A DNA stretch of 64,000 nucleotides, taken from assembly GCA_041572755.1 (NCBI GenBank), contig JBFFRY010000011.1, forward strand, positions 4,026-68,025, given 5' to 3'. Under the pieces are notes generated by a model. That model was not told where the DNA came from and did no database searches. It worked only from the letters and a program-made list of their open reading frames with translations. This DNA is from JBFELU01 sp041572755 (GTDB taxonomy: Bacteria > Actinomycetota > Acidimicrobiia > Spongiisociales > UBA11373). Numbering within the stretch: the first letter of the stretch is position 1; the number at the start of each line of letters is the position of its first letter. The translations under genes were made by a program, and so were the position numbers. Shown piece by piece: positions 8,068 through 17,145 of the stretch.

Positions 8068-8475
8068 GTGAGAGAGATGGCCTATGGGCTCGGTGTGACG
8101 GTCCGGACGTCCTTCGAGGAGGCGGAAGCGTTGGTGCGAGCCGAACTCGCCGAGGAGGGGTTCGGTGTGCTCACCGAGATCGATGTGGCGGAGACGCTGC
8201 GCACCAAGATCGGCGTGGAGCGGGAGCCGTACAAGATCCTCGGTGCCTGCAATCCGGTGCTGGCCAATCGCGCCCTGGAGGTGGACGGCGACATCGGCCT
8301 CCTGCTCCCCTGCAACGTGATCGTCGTCGACGCCGGGGAAGTCACGGTGGTGGCGGCGATGGAGTCGCGGATCATGGCCGGATTGTCGGACGATCCCCGG
8401 TTGCAGGAGATCGCCGATGAGGCGCGGGTGCGCCTCATCGGGGCGCTGGAGCGGGTCGAGGCTGCCGCCGGGTGA
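8068..8475 (+). CDS. DUF302 family protein
   Basis: A 135-residue protein covering one DUF302 domain: Y-G-L-G-V-T-V, then F-E-E-A, G-F-G-V-L-T-E-I-D-V, and the conserved Y-K-I-L-G-A-C-N-P. L-L-P-C-N-V-I-V lies at the core. DUF302 is a stand-alone alpha/beta domain of unknown function, sometimes found near metal or sulfur genes. The start is a GTG four bases after AGGAGG; the ATG at 8077 is an alternative at longer spacing. Its stop overlaps the start of the Opp-type ATPase gene (GTGA), so the two are cotranscribed. Confidence 0.85.
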   Translation: MREMAYGLGVTVRTSFEEAEALVRAELAEEGFGVLTEIDVAETLRTKIGVEREPYKILGACNPVLANRALEVDGDIGLLLPCNVIVVDAGEVTVVAAMESRIMAGLSDDPRLQEIADEARVRLIGALERVEAAAG

Positions 8476-9455
8476 GCGATCGCCTGCTGTTCACGGTCGA
8501 GGGGCTGTCGATCGGTCTCCTGGGTCCCGACGGTGTTCAACCGGTGGTCGAGGACGTCGGCTTCGGGGTCGGCGCCGGGGAGTCACTGGCGTTCGTGGGG
8601 GAGTCCGGTTCGGGGAAGAGCCTCATCGCTATGGGCGCTCTCGATCTCCTCGCGCCGGGGGCCAGAGTTCTTGCGGGCCGAACCCGGTTCGAGGGTGAGG
8701 AACTGCAGGCGCTCGACGACGACGCCTGGAGGCGACTCGTCGGGCTGGGTATCGGTGTGCTGTTTCAGGATGCCCTCGGCGCCTGGGATCCCGTCTACCT
8801 GATCGGGACGCAGTCGGGTGAGGTGCTCGACACACACCAGACCATGACCACGGATGAGATCCGGTCTCGTGTGCTCGACGCCCTCGGCGAGGTTCGCTTG
8901 CCCAAGAAGGCCAAGTATCTGTCGTTCTCTCACGAGATGAGCCGCGGCGAGGCCCAGCGAGCAATGCTGGCAGCCGCCCTGCTCTCGGCTCCCCGCCTGC
9001 TGATCGCCGATGAGCCGTTGAGTGGGCTCGATGTGACGGTGGCCCGGGCCTTGCTCACACTCATCGACGACATGCGCTCCAAGCGGGGAATGGGCCTCGT
9101 GTTCGTGACCCACGATCTTGGTGTCGTGGCGTCGGTGGCCGACCGTGTCGCCGTGGTGTACGGGGGGATGATCGTGGAGGAGGCCCCGACGACTTCCTTG
9201 TATCGGGAACCCCGCCACCCCTATACGGAGGGCCTGCTCGGTTCCGTACCGGGGTTTGCCCGGGAGAAGCTGCGGCCCATCCCGGGCGAACCGCCCGACT
9301 TGCGCGAGGTGCCGCTCGGATGCCCGTTCGCCGACCGTTGCGCACACGTCGTCGAGGTGTGCCGGGCCCGGCGTCCGACCCTCCGATCGATCGGCGATCG
9401 GTCGGTGGCTTGCTTCCGAGCGGACGATCTCAGGTTGGTGGGGATCACGAGTTGA
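8472..9455 (+). CDS. Orphan OppD-like ABC transporter ATP-binding protein
   Basis: A 327-residue ATPase of the oligopeptide/dipeptide importer type. Walker A is G-E-S-G-S-G-K-S near residue 39, the Q-loop is L-F-Q-D, Walker B is L-L-I-A-D-E-P and the H-loop is V-T-H-D. A C-terminal oligopeptide-HPY extension has the cysteine motif G-C-P-F-A-D-R-C. The ABC signature is unusual: M-S-R-G-E-A-Q-R-A-M in place of L-S-G-G-x-x-Q-R. No permease, second ATPase or binding protein gene is adjacent, so the partner is elsewhere or absent. The start overlaps the DUF302 stop. Confidence 0.88.
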   Translation: MSDRLLFTVEGLSIGLLGPDGVQPVVEDVGFGVGAGESLAFVGESGSGKSLIAMGALDLLAPGARVLAGRTRFEGEELQALDDDAWRRLVGLGIGVLFQDALGAWDPVYLIGTQSGEVLDTHQTMTTDEIRSRVLDALGEVRLPKKAKYLSFSHEMSRGEAQRAMLAAALLSAPRLLIADEPLSGLDVTVARALLTLIDDMRSKRGMGLVFVTHDLGVVASVADRVAVVYGGMIVEEAPTTSLYREPRHPYTEGLLGSVPGFAREKLRPIPGEPPDLREVPLGCPFADRCAHVVEVCRARRPTLRSIGDRSVACFRADDLRLVGITS

Positions 9456-9533
9456 CGGGCCCTCGGGAACCAGTCATGGATCCAGGCGGGGTCGGCCCGG
9501 GTTAGCCTGAGAGGCCGCCGACGAAGGCTGGCC

Positions 9534-12500
9534 ATGCGTTGGGTGATCTATCTGGGCTTGGTCGTGCGACGGATCTGGGCCCGACGGTTGATGCTGCTCG
9601 GTGCCTTCCTCGGCGCCACCCTGGTCACCGCGCTGCTCGTCGTCTTGCCCTTGTTCGAGGCCTCGGTGTCGGCGGTCGACCTGCTGTTCACCTTCCGGCA
9701 GGCGCCGGACTCGGTGGTCGGTCTGACGGCGGTGAGATCGTCGACCGCCTACACACCGGAGGGCGCCGAGTCCGCTCGGTCGGTGGTCATCGACGCCTCA
9801 ACCCCTCTGGCGGCTTGGTACGGAGACATCGAGGAGCGGTCGGTGAGCCGAGAGTTGGTGTTCATACCCCTCGGATTCCCCGATTGGTTGGAACAGGCCG
9901 AGGAGTGGCGGGAATCGGGAGCCGATCCCGCCGAGGTCCCCTGGCCGCGGCCGCCTCCCGAGGCGACCCAGACCCGGCTGTTCACAGCCCCGAACGTGGC
10001 GGCCCGGCTCGAGCTCATTGCCGGAGAACTGGTGGCCGATCAGCGACCGGCCTCTGAAGCCGATCCGGTACTCCAAGCCGTGCTCGGCGAGACCATGGCT
10101 CGGCTCACCGGCCTGGAGGTCGGCGACCGGGTCATCGTGAAGCCGTTTGCCTCCGTATCCCAGCAGTTCGAGATAGTCGAGATATCCGGGATCGCCAGGC
10201 CCGTCGACCCCACGGCCATCGTCTGGGACGGGGTCGACCCCGAGAAGCTGGTCTTCCTCACGCCGGATTCGTTCGATCAGTGGTTGGTTCCCTTCCCGAC
10301 CGTGGATCGCGAGGCCGATCCGTGGTTGCGGGAAGAGCGGGGCTTTGCGGACATGTCGGTCGCCCAATCGTTCACGTTGCACCTCGTTCGGGACGCGGTG
10401 ACTCTGGAGAACGTGTTCGACCTGCGAGATGCGGTCGACTACTTCGCCCGCTCGGTGGGGGCCGCCGAGGGGATCAGGACCGAGACGAGGCTGGCCGACC
10501 TCGTCGATGAATTCGATGTGCGCACGGTGGTCTTCGGTGTTCCCATCGTGGCGATGCTCGCTCTGGTCGTGGCCGGGGCGCTCTACTTCCTCGTCTACAT
10601 GGCGGCGCTGGCACTCGAGCGGGAGTCCGAGGAGATCGCTCTGCTCCGCATGCGTGGGGCAACGCCGTGGCAGACGGTGGGGATCCACCTGATGCAGTCC
10701 CTGATCATTGCGGTCGGTGCGGCGATCCTGGCCCCGGTGGTGGCCCGGGCGATGGTGGCGCTGGCCGGCCGGATACCTCCGATGTCGACGCTGACGGGTG
10801 GTGAGCCGCTCTCGGTGGCTCAGACCCGATCGATCGTGCCGTTCGCCGCCGCCGGGGGAACGCTCACGTTCCTGTCGATGGGTTTGGCCATCCTCCCCAT
10901 CGCCCGCCGATCGGTTCTCGAGTTGCGGGCTCTGTCGTCGCGTCCGGCCCGCAAGTCGGTGTGGCAGCGCTACAACATCGACATCTTCCTCGTGGTGCTG
11001 GCGGGGGTGGTGCTGTACGAGCTTCGCCAGCGGGGACTCATCGACACCGGTGGTGAAGAGGTCGGGCTCGACCCCTTCGCGGTCGCCTCACCGGCGTTGT
11101 TCCTGTTCGCCGGTGCGCTCTTGCTGCTGCGATTGCTGCCCTTGTTGCTCAGGATGGTCGGTTGGTTGATGACCCGGACGAGAGGCATGGCTGCGGCCCT
11201 TCCCGGATGGCATCTGGGTCGCAACCCGATCCCGTACGGCCGGCTCGCCTTGCTCGTCTGGCTCACCACCGGGTTTGGGGCCTTCGCCCTCACCTATGCC
11301 CGAACCCTGGAGACCTCCTACGACGATCGGGCCGCCTTTGCGAGCGGCGGTGACGCCCGGGTCGTCGGTGAAGGAGCTCAATACCTCGCGGCACCCGAAG
11401 GCGCGGCGGCGACACCGGTCTACCGGAGCACCGGGGCACCCCGGCTCACGTCGCGTCAAGCCGAGCTGCTGGCGGTGCAGCCCGCAGAGTTCGCCGGAAT
11501 CGTCACCTGGAGAGACGACTTCGGCGACGGCTCCGCCGACGAGGTGCTGGGACCGACGGTGCTGGGGAACCCGGTCGACTGGGGGGTCGAACTCCCCGAG
11601 GGGACCACAGCCCTGGTGGCCGAGGGCCTGATCATGCCGCAATCGTGGGATCGGCGGGCGTCGCTCGGTGCCCACGTCCCGACCCGCATCATGGTGCGAG
11701 TCGTCGACGAGGTGGGCCGCTTCCGGGTCTTTGCGGCCTCCGAGCCCTTCGACGACGTTCGTTGGAAGGCGGTGACGATCCCGCTCGAAGGAAACGATGC
11801 CCTCAACGGACCGTACATCGACGATGGAGGCCGCCTCACCATCCAGGCGGTGTGGCTCGAGTCGGAGCCCCTCACGGGTTCGATGGTCGTGGAGACTCAA
11901 CTGCTGATCGACTCGCTGGAGGCAGGTGGACCCGGGTCCACGACTCCCCTGCTCCCGCTCATGGAGTCTGAATTCGTGGAGCAGGAGGACTTTGGCTTCA
12001 CGGCCGTCGACGGCGACGCCGCCGCTCGATCCTTCTTCGCTTCGGTGCCGGACGGCGTCCCGGAGGCGACCGAGGCCGACATCGCCGGTTCCCCGCTCAC
12101 CAAATCGGCGCCGGTGACCATGTGGTCGGTTCCGGCCAGAACCCGCAGCCAGCCGGTGCCGCACCTGGCGAGGGAACCGGAACGGCTCCCCTTCGTCGCC
12201 GACGAACGCACTGCAGCAGTCGGGGGCTTGACCGTGGGTGAGGAGACACTCTTCGGAGTGGCCGCGACCCAGATCGATGGGGTGGTGGCCGGCATGGTGG
12301 GTTTGGTGCCGACGACCGGTGACGGGCGATACGAAGGGGTGTTGGTGACCCGCCTCGACGGTCTTCGGCAGTGGGTCTCGGGTGCGCCATCGTGGAGTCT
12401 GACCGGAACGATCGCCCGCACCCTCGAAGCCGACGAGCTGTGGCTGGCGACTTCCGATCCGGACGGCACCCTTCGGGCACTGCGATCCGCCTACGGGGGG

Positions 12501-12992
12501 GAGTTCGATCAGGAGATCACCGCAGCCGGCGTGTCGTCCGACTTCTCGAGTCGCCCGATCCAGGTCGGCCTGGTGTCGATCCTCCTGATCGGCACCGGGG
12601 CCGGCGTCGTGCTCGCCATCGCCGGGGTCACCGGATATGTGGTCGAGGCGGTGCGGCGTCGGCATCGCGAAATGGGTGTGCTGCGTGCTCTCGGTTTCCG
12701 CAGGAGCGGAGTGGCCGGCACGTTCGCCCTCGAGCAGGTGGTGGTGCTCGGAGTGGGGGCTGTGATCGGCCTGGGCGCCGGCTTGCTGCTCATGCGGCTG
12801 ATGATCCCCTTCCTGCAACTCGGAGAAGAGGGCACCGATCTGATTCCTCCGGCGCTGCTGCATGTCTCCTACGGTCGACTGGGTGTCTACCTCGGTGTCG
12901 TTGCCGTGATGCTGGTGGTGTCGGTGCTGTGGATCACTCGGAGCGTGTCGGCGCGGCGGCTCAGCGAGGTGCTTCGGGAGGTTGAGGGCTGA
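9534..12992 (+). CDS. Very large FtsX/MacB-like ABC permease
   Basis: A 1152-residue membrane protein. An N-terminal membrane helix (about 18-42) is followed by a large extracytoplasmic region and an FtsX block of several helices around 335-460. A further pair of helices lies near 480-550. A second extracytoplasmic region spans ~600-1010, and a C-terminal FtsX domain (about 1020-1140) includes R-R-R-H-R-E-M-G-V-L-R-A-L-G-F. This two-FtsX layout resembles permeases that export or extract envelope molecules rather than importers. The stop shares one base with the start of the first of two ATPase genes. The transported substrate is unknown. Confidence 0.85.
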   Translation: MRWVIYLGLVVRRIWARRLMLLGAFLGATLVTALLVVLPLFEASVSAVDLLFTFRQAPDSVVGLTAVRSSTAYTPEGAESARSVVIDASTPLAAWYGDIEERSVSRELVFIPLGFPDWLEQAEEWRESGADPAEVPWPRPPPEATQTRLFTAPNVAARLELIAGELVADQRPASEADPVLQAVLGETMARLTGLEVGDRVIVKPFASVSQQFEIVEISGIARPVDPTAIVWDGVDPEKLVFLTPDSFDQWLVPFPTVDREADPWLREERGFADMSVAQSFTLHLVRDAVTLENVFDLRDAVDYFARSVGAAEGIRTETRLADLVDEFDVRTVVFGVPIVAMLALVVAGALYFLVYMAALALERESEEIALLRMRGATPWQTVGIHLMQSLIIAVGAAILAPVVARAMVALAGRIPPMSTLTGGEPLSVAQTRSIVPFAAAGGTLTFLSMGLAILPIARRSVLELRALSSRPARKSVWQRYNIDIFLVVLAGVVLYELRQRGLIDTGGEEVGLDPFAVASPALFLFAGALLLLRLLPLLLRMVGWLMTRTRGMAAALPGWHLGRNPIPYGRLALLVWLTTGFGAFALTYARTLETSYDDRAAFASGGDARVVGEGAQYLAAPEGAAATPVYRSTGAPRLTSRQAELLAVQPAEFAGIVTWRDDFGDGSADEVLGPTVLGNPVDWGVELPEGTTALVAEGLIMPQSWDRRASLGAHVPTRIMVRVVDEVGRFRVFAASEPFDDVRWKAVTIPLEGNDALNGPYIDDGGRLTIQAVWLESEPLTGSMVVETQLLIDSLEAGGPGSTTPLLPLMESEFVEQEDFGFTAVDGDAAARSFFASVPDGVPEATEADIAGSPLTKSAPVTMWSVPARTRSQPVPHLAREPERLPFVADERTAAVGGLTVGEETLFGVAATQIDGVVAGMVGLVPTTGDGRYEGVLVTRLDGLRQWVSGAPSWSLTGTIARTLEADELWLATSDPDGTLRALRSAYGGEFDQEITAAGVSSDFSSRPIQVGLVSILLIGTGAGVVLAIAGVTGYVVEAVRRRHREMGVLRALGFRRSGVAGTFALEQVVVLGVGAVIGLGAGLLLMRLMIPFLQLGEEGTDLIPPALLHVSYGRLGVYLGVVAVMLVVSVLWITRSVSARRLSEVLREVEG

Positions 12993-13834
12993 TGGGCGAC
13001 GCCACCCTGGTTCGGTGCGAGAACGTGATCAAGATCCACAAGCAGGGGGCCCTCGAGGTCGTCGCCCTGCAGGGGCTCGACCTCGAAGTCCAGCGGGGCG
13101 AATTCGTGGTGATCGTGGGCCGCTCGGGGGCCGGCAAATCGAGCCTGCTGCAGGTGCTCGGCGGGATGGACCGCCCTTCCGCCGGGAAGGTTCAAGTGGC
13201 CGGGCTGGACGTGAGCCGGGCGATTGGGCCCGAGTTGCTGACGCATTTCCGGCGCAACGTGGGGTTCCTGTGGCAGGACTTCACCCGCAACCTGGTGCCC
13301 TATCTCAAGGCGATCCACAACGTCGAGCTCCCGATGCTGCTGGCCGGCATCGGCCACAAGCGACGCCGGTCGCGGGCCGGAGCCCTGCTCGAGGTGATGG
13401 GTCTCCGCAACCAGACTTGGGCTCGGGTCAACCTGCTGTCGGGCGGGGAACAGCAACGTCTGGCGCTTTGCGTGGCGCTCTCGCTGGGTCCCCGGCTTCT
13501 CCTCGCCGACGAGCCGACCGGTGAGTTGGACACCGAGCGGTCGCTTCAGGTCTATGAGCTGCTGCGGACGCTGTGCGACGAGGGGGGACTGACGGTGATC
13601 ACCGTCACCCATGACGTGACCCTCGCCAGCCGGGCCGACCGGGTGCTGCACCTTCAGGACGGGAAGTTCCGCCTCGACCGACGGGTTCGCGCCAAGAAGA
13701 TCGTCGACATCGAGTACGACGGCCGGGTGGTGCTTCCCAGGGAGCTGCTCGCCGAGGCAATGATGGATGATCGGGCCATCGCCGAGGTCGTCGACGAGGG
13801 GATCATGCTGAAACGGGAGCACGGCGATGCCTGA
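12992..13834 (+). CDS. ABC transporter ATP-binding protein (LolD/MacB-like), first of pair
   Basis: A 280-residue ATPase with Walker A G-R-S-G-A-G-K-S near residue 43, Q-loop L-W-Q-D, signature L-S-G-G-E-Q-Q-R, Walker B L-L-L-A-D-E-P and H-loop V-T-H-D. Downstream of the motor is a ~50-residue C-terminal extension, absent from its neighbour, containing K-K-I-V-D-I-E-Y-D. It is translationally coupled to the permease upstream and overlaps the second ATPase gene by eight bases. The two different ATPases may form a heterodimer on the single large permease. Confidence 0.9.
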   Translation: MGDATLVRCENVIKIHKQGALEVVALQGLDLEVQRGEFVVIVGRSGAGKSSLLQVLGGMDRPSAGKVQVAGLDVSRAIGPELLTHFRRNVGFLWQDFTRNLVPYLKAIHNVELPMLLAGIGHKRRRSRAGALLEVMGLRNQTWARVNLLSGGEQQRLALCVALSLGPRLLLADEPTGELDTERSLQVYELLRTLCDEGGLTVITVTHDVTLASRADRVLHLQDGKFRLDRRVRAKKIVDIEYDGRVVLPRELLAEAMMDDRAIAEVVDEGIMLKREHGDA

Positions 13835-14549
13835 GCCCGGCTCCCTCCTCGAACTTCGCAGCGTGTCGAAGCGCTACGGTCGCGGGGCCGTCGGCGCCGA
13901 GGACGTCGATCTGGCGGTCGAACCGGGTCAGATGATCGCACTGTTCGGCCCGTCGGGATCGGGGAAGACGACGCTGCTCCACATCATGGGTCTGCTGCTG
14001 GCTCCCGACTCGGGTGAGGTTCTCATCGAAGGGCGACAGGTGCCGGAGCGGGCGGCCGCCGGTGTCCGCCGCCGGACGTTGGGGTTCGTGTTCCAGTCCT
14101 TCGGGCTCCTTTCCCTGCTGTCGGCGCAGGAGAACGTGATGGTGGCGATGCGCCTGCTCGGTGTCGGCGGAGACGAGGCTCGCCGACGGGTGGCTGCAGC
14201 GCTCGAAGCGGTCGGGCTGGAGCAGAGAGCAGAGCACCGACCGTCCGAGCTGTCCGGCGGGGAGCAGCAGCGGGTGGCGCTGGCGAGGGCGATCGTCCAC
14301 AACCCCCGGATCCTGCTCGCCGACGAGCCGACGGGCGAGCTCGACAGCACCACGGCGGCCTATGTGCTCCAGTTGATGAGGGACGTCGCCGCGGGTGGGG
14401 CGAGTGTCGTGGTGGCGACGCACGACCCGGCCGCGCTCGAAGCGGTGGATCGGGCGTACTTCGTCAGAGACGGCTCACTCCATGAACCGGATCGCACCGA
14501 GCTGGAGCTGTGGCTCACCGAGGGCGAGTCCGGCGGGGCCCTCGTCTAG
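13827..14549 (+). CDS. ABC transporter ATP-binding protein (LolD/MacB-like), second of pair
   Basis: A 240-residue ATPase, canonical in every motif: Walker A G-P-S-G-S-G-K-T near residue 39, Q-loop V-F-Q-S-F, signature L-S-G-G-E-Q-Q-R, Walker B I-L-L-A-D-E-P-T-G-E-L-D and H-loop A-T-H-D. It belongs to the MacB/LolD/FtsE group that drives FtsX-type permeases. It is the last gene of a three-gene overlapping unit with the permease and the first ATPase. The convergent dcd gene ends seven bases away. Confidence 0.92.
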   Translation: MPEPGSLLELRSVSKRYGRGAVGAEDVDLAVEPGQMIALFGPSGSGKTTLLHIMGLLLAPDSGEVLIEGRQVPERAAAGVRRRTLGFVFQSFGLLSLLSAQENVMVAMRLLGVGGDEARRRVAAALEAVGLEQRAEHRPSELSGGEQQRVALARAIVHNPRILLADEPTGELDSTTAAYVLQLMRDVAAGGASVVVATHDPAALEAVDRAYFVRDGSLHEPDRTELELWLTEGESGGALV

Positions 14550-14556
14550 GCCGGAG

Positions 14557-15123
14557 TCATCCGTCGAAGTCCTCGTGGATGCGGCTGGGGGTCGGCCCGC
14601 GTTGGCCCTGGTACTTCGACCCGGCGGCCCCGGTCCCGTAGGGGGCCTCGGCGGGGGTGCTGAGCTCGTAGAAGGAGAGCTGGCCGATCTTCATGCTCGG
14701 GTAGATGGCGATCGGCAGCGTGGCGACGTTGGAGAGTTCGAGCGTGAGGTGCCCCTCGAAGCCGGGGTCGACGAACCCGGCGGTGGAGTGGATGAGGAGG
14801 CCGAGCCGACCCAGGCTCGATTTGCCTTCCAAGCGGGCAACGAGGTCGTCTCCGATCCTGACCACCTCCAGGGTCGATCCGAGAACGAACTCCCCGGGAT
14901 GGAGCATGAAGGGGTAGTCCATCCCGGTCTCGACCTCGGTGGTCAGGTCGGGCTGGCTCTGCTTGGGGTCGATGTGGGGGTAGCGGTGGTTCTCGAAGAC
15001 TCGAAAGTAGCGGTCGATGCGGAGGTCGATGCTCGAGGGCTGGATCATCGCCGGATCGAAGGGCTCGATAACTATGCGGCCCGCTTCGATGGCTTCCCGG
15101 ATGGAGCGGTCGGAGAGGATCAT
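14557..15123 (-). CDS. dcd: dCTP deaminase (probably bifunctional, dUMP-forming)
   Basis: A 188-residue trimeric enzyme converting dCTP to dUTP, and in the actinobacterial branch probably on to dUMP. Motifs in order are the N-terminal [52 protein letters not shown] with the catalytic glutamate following in L-E-L-S-N, and the C-terminal lid [13 protein letters not shown]. The ATG at 15123 is chosen; one four codons upstream is also possible. Bifunctionality is inferred from resemblance to the mycobacterial enzyme. Confidence 0.95.
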   Translation of the reverse strand: MILSDRSIREAIEAGRIVIEPFDPAMIQPSSIDLRIDRYFRVFENHRYPHIDPKQSQPDLTTEVETGMDYPFMLHPGEFVLGSTLEVVRIGDDLVARLEGKSSLGRLGLLIHSTAGFVDPGFEGHLTLELSNVATLPIAIYPSMKIGQLSFYELSTPAEAPYGTGAAGSKYQGQRGPTPSRIHEDFDG

Positions 15124-15196
15124 CGACCCGCGCATGGTAGGCGGGACCGGCGTGGGGACGCAGGCAGGCCCGGGCGGGCCGGCGAGGTCGAGGGCC

Positions 15197-16699
15197 TCAC
15201 TCGAACCAGGGCCACTCGAGCTCGTTGATGCAGGAGGCGTCCGGTTGTGTCAGGGGGTCGGCCAGGAACTGGTCGACGATCTCGATCGGGCAGGGGTCGG
15301 CAGTGAGCACCGAGTGGCCCATCCCGGGGAATGTGAACACGTAGGCCGTGCTGAGGGTCTCTGCCGCCAGGTACCCCCACGAGGGAGGCGTCGCCGTGTC
15401 GTACGCTCCGGCCAGGATGAGCGTTGGGGTGTCGCTGACCACCGGGGAGTTGTCGGTGGTCGTGGTGGGGTCCCAGTACTCGCAGGTTGTCGCCAACTCG
15501 AAGGTGCCCTGGAGGAGAGCGCTCTCCAGTTCCGGTGGGATAGCTCCCACGGCTGCCTGTTCGGCCCGGGCGTAGTCGCCGAGGGAGTATTCGTCGTGGC
15601 ACATCACCGAGTTGTACATGCCCTCGCTGTCGCTCACATCGGTCTGATACCGGCGGGTGAACCCGAGTTCGGCCACTTCGAAGAGGGCGTCGACGTTTCC
15701 GGCGGCCACCTCGGTGATGACCCATGGGATGAGGGGGATGCTCTCGACGTCCTGGAAGGCGCTGTAGAGGCCGATCACCAGATCGTCCCCGGTGACCTCC
15801 CCCGGATCGGCATTGAGATCGGCGACCGCCGTCAGGAAGTTGTCGACGAGGTCGGGGTAGTTGTCAGCGCAGTAGTCGTCCGCTTCACAGTCGATGAGGA
15901 GCACCTCGAACGCATCGATGAACGCGAAGACCTCGGCTACGGGGGTGTCCACGTTGGGCGGGAAGGGAGAGTCGAGGACCACCGAGCGGACTCCCTCGGG
16001 ATGGCGCCCGATGACCTCGAGAGCCAGTCGAGTTCCGTAGGAGACCCCGAGGAGATCCCACTCGGGGACTCCCAGCGCCAGCCGCAGCTCTGCCGCATCG
16101 GCGGCGCTCTCGGCGGTGTTGTAGGAGGCGGTGTCTATGCCCTCGGCCACCAGCCGATCGAAGCAAGCCCGCTCCGCCTCGCCGGGGGGAGTGTCGCCGG
16201 CGAGTTCTGGGCAGTCGAGGGTGGGCACCGAGTAGCCCGTGCCTCGCTGGTCGAGCAGCACGAGATCGCGACCCTCCAGGAACGGAAAGGACCAGCCCTC
16301 CGGGTCGACCTCGAAGTCGTTGAGGCCGCTTCCCCCGGGCCCACCGCTGAGGTAGAGGAGCGGCGGTCCGGTGACCTCGCCGTCCGGGTGGACGATGGCC
16401 ACCGCCAAGCCGATCTCGGGTGACCCCGGGTCCGATCGATTCTCGGGAACGAAGAGGGTGCCACAGGTGACGTCGTAGCCGGTGGGGACCTCGAGGGGAC
16501 AGTCGCCGACCCAGAAGGCGTCGGCATCGGGTTCGGCAGGGACCGGCGTCGTCGTGGGGGCTTCCGTGGTCGACGGGGCACTGGTCGCCGGTTCCCCGGT
16601 GGTTGGCGCTGCGGCGGCATCAGAATCCTCATCGGATCCACTGCAGGCGGTGACGAAGAGCGTCAGGACGAGGGCGGCGATGGACGTCTTCGAGGTCAC
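15197..16699 (-). CDS. Alpha/beta hydrolase lipoprotein (tripeptidyl aminopeptidase-like)
   Basis: A 500-residue secreted protein. The signal ends F-V-T-A-C, a lipobox, followed by a Thr/Ala/Pro linker to about residue 60. The hydrolase has [15 protein letters not shown], the nucleophile elbow G-V-S-Y-G-T-R, a cap region, then D in [10 protein letters not shown] and H in G-M-G-H-S. This pattern is that of the SlpD/SlpE and tripeptidyl aminopeptidase group, with the usual C-terminal TAP-like domain. The chosen GTG at 16699 has GAGG six bases upstream. It probably trims peptides or esters outside the cell; the real substrate is not known. Confidence 0.87.
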   Translation of the reverse strand: MTSKTSIAALVLTLFVTACSGSDEDSDAAAAPTTGEPATSAPSTTEAPTTTPVPAEPDADAFWVGDCPLEVPTGYDVTCGTLFVPENRSDPGSPEIGLAVAIVHPDGEVTGPPLLYLSGGPGGSGLNDFEVDPEGWSFPFLEGRDLVLLDQRGTGYSVPTLDCPELAGDTPPGEAERACFDRLVAEGIDTASYNTAESAADAAELRLALGVPEWDLLGVSYGTRLALEVIGRHPEGVRSVVLDSPFPPNVDTPVAEVFAFIDAFEVLLIDCEADDYCADNYPDLVDNFLTAVADLNADPGEVTGDDLVIGLYSAFQDVESIPLIPWVITEVAAGNVDALFEVAELGFTRRYQTDVSDSEGMYNSVMCHDEYSLGDYARAEQAAVGAIPPELESALLQGTFELATTCEYWDPTTTTDNSPVVSDTPTLILAGAYDTATPPSWGYLAAETLSTAYVFTFPGMGHSVLTADPCPIEIVDQFLADPLTQPDASCINELEWPWFE

Positions 16700-16761
16700 G
16701 TGAATCCTCAATCGGCAGCGCAGCACCCTAGCGTCGCTACCAGCGAGAGGACGGGAGGACT

Positions 16762-17145
16762 ATGGGCTTCGAGGAGTTGGGTAGTACCTATGACCTCATG
16801 CCGGGCACGGTGACGATCGACACCAACGACGCCGCCCGACTGGCCGGCTGGTGGGCCGAGTTGCTGGGCGTGGAGGCGGTTCCCTTCGGCGACGACTATG
16901 TCGCTCTCCGATCCCAACAGGGGGGGCGAATCAACCTTGCGTTTCAGAACGTTCCCGAACCGAAGCAGGGGAAGAACCGGGTGCATGTCGACTTCGTCGT
17001 CCGTGATCTGGCGGCGGTGACCGGTCGAATCCGGGACTCGGGTGGCGACCTGGTGGCCGAGCACACGATGGGCCCCTACACGTGGCGGGTCGTCACCGAT
17101 CCGGACGGCAACGAGTTCTGCATCGTCCTGGAGGAAGGCGCCTAG
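16762..17145 (+). CDS. VOC-family (glyoxalase-like) protein
   Basis: A 127-residue protein with the paired beta-alpha-beta-beta-beta modules of the vicinal oxygen chelate superfamily. It opens with G-T-V-T-I-D-T-N-D-A-A-R-L-A-G-W-W and contains V-H-V-D-F-V-V and D-P-D-G-N-E-F-C-I-V near the C-terminus. This resembles the Glyoxalase-like domain (Glyoxalase_6) proteins common in actinobacteria, whose substrates are mostly unknown. It is divergent from the hydrolase lipoprotein gene and convergent with the permease gene, overlapping the latter by four bases. Confidence 0.83.
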   Translation: MGFEELGSTYDLMPGTVTIDTNDAARLAGWWAELLGVEAVPFGDDYVALRSQQGGRINLAFQNVPEPKQGKNRVHVDFVVRDLAAVTGRIRDSGGDLVAEHTMGPYTWRVVTDPDGNEFCIVLEEGA

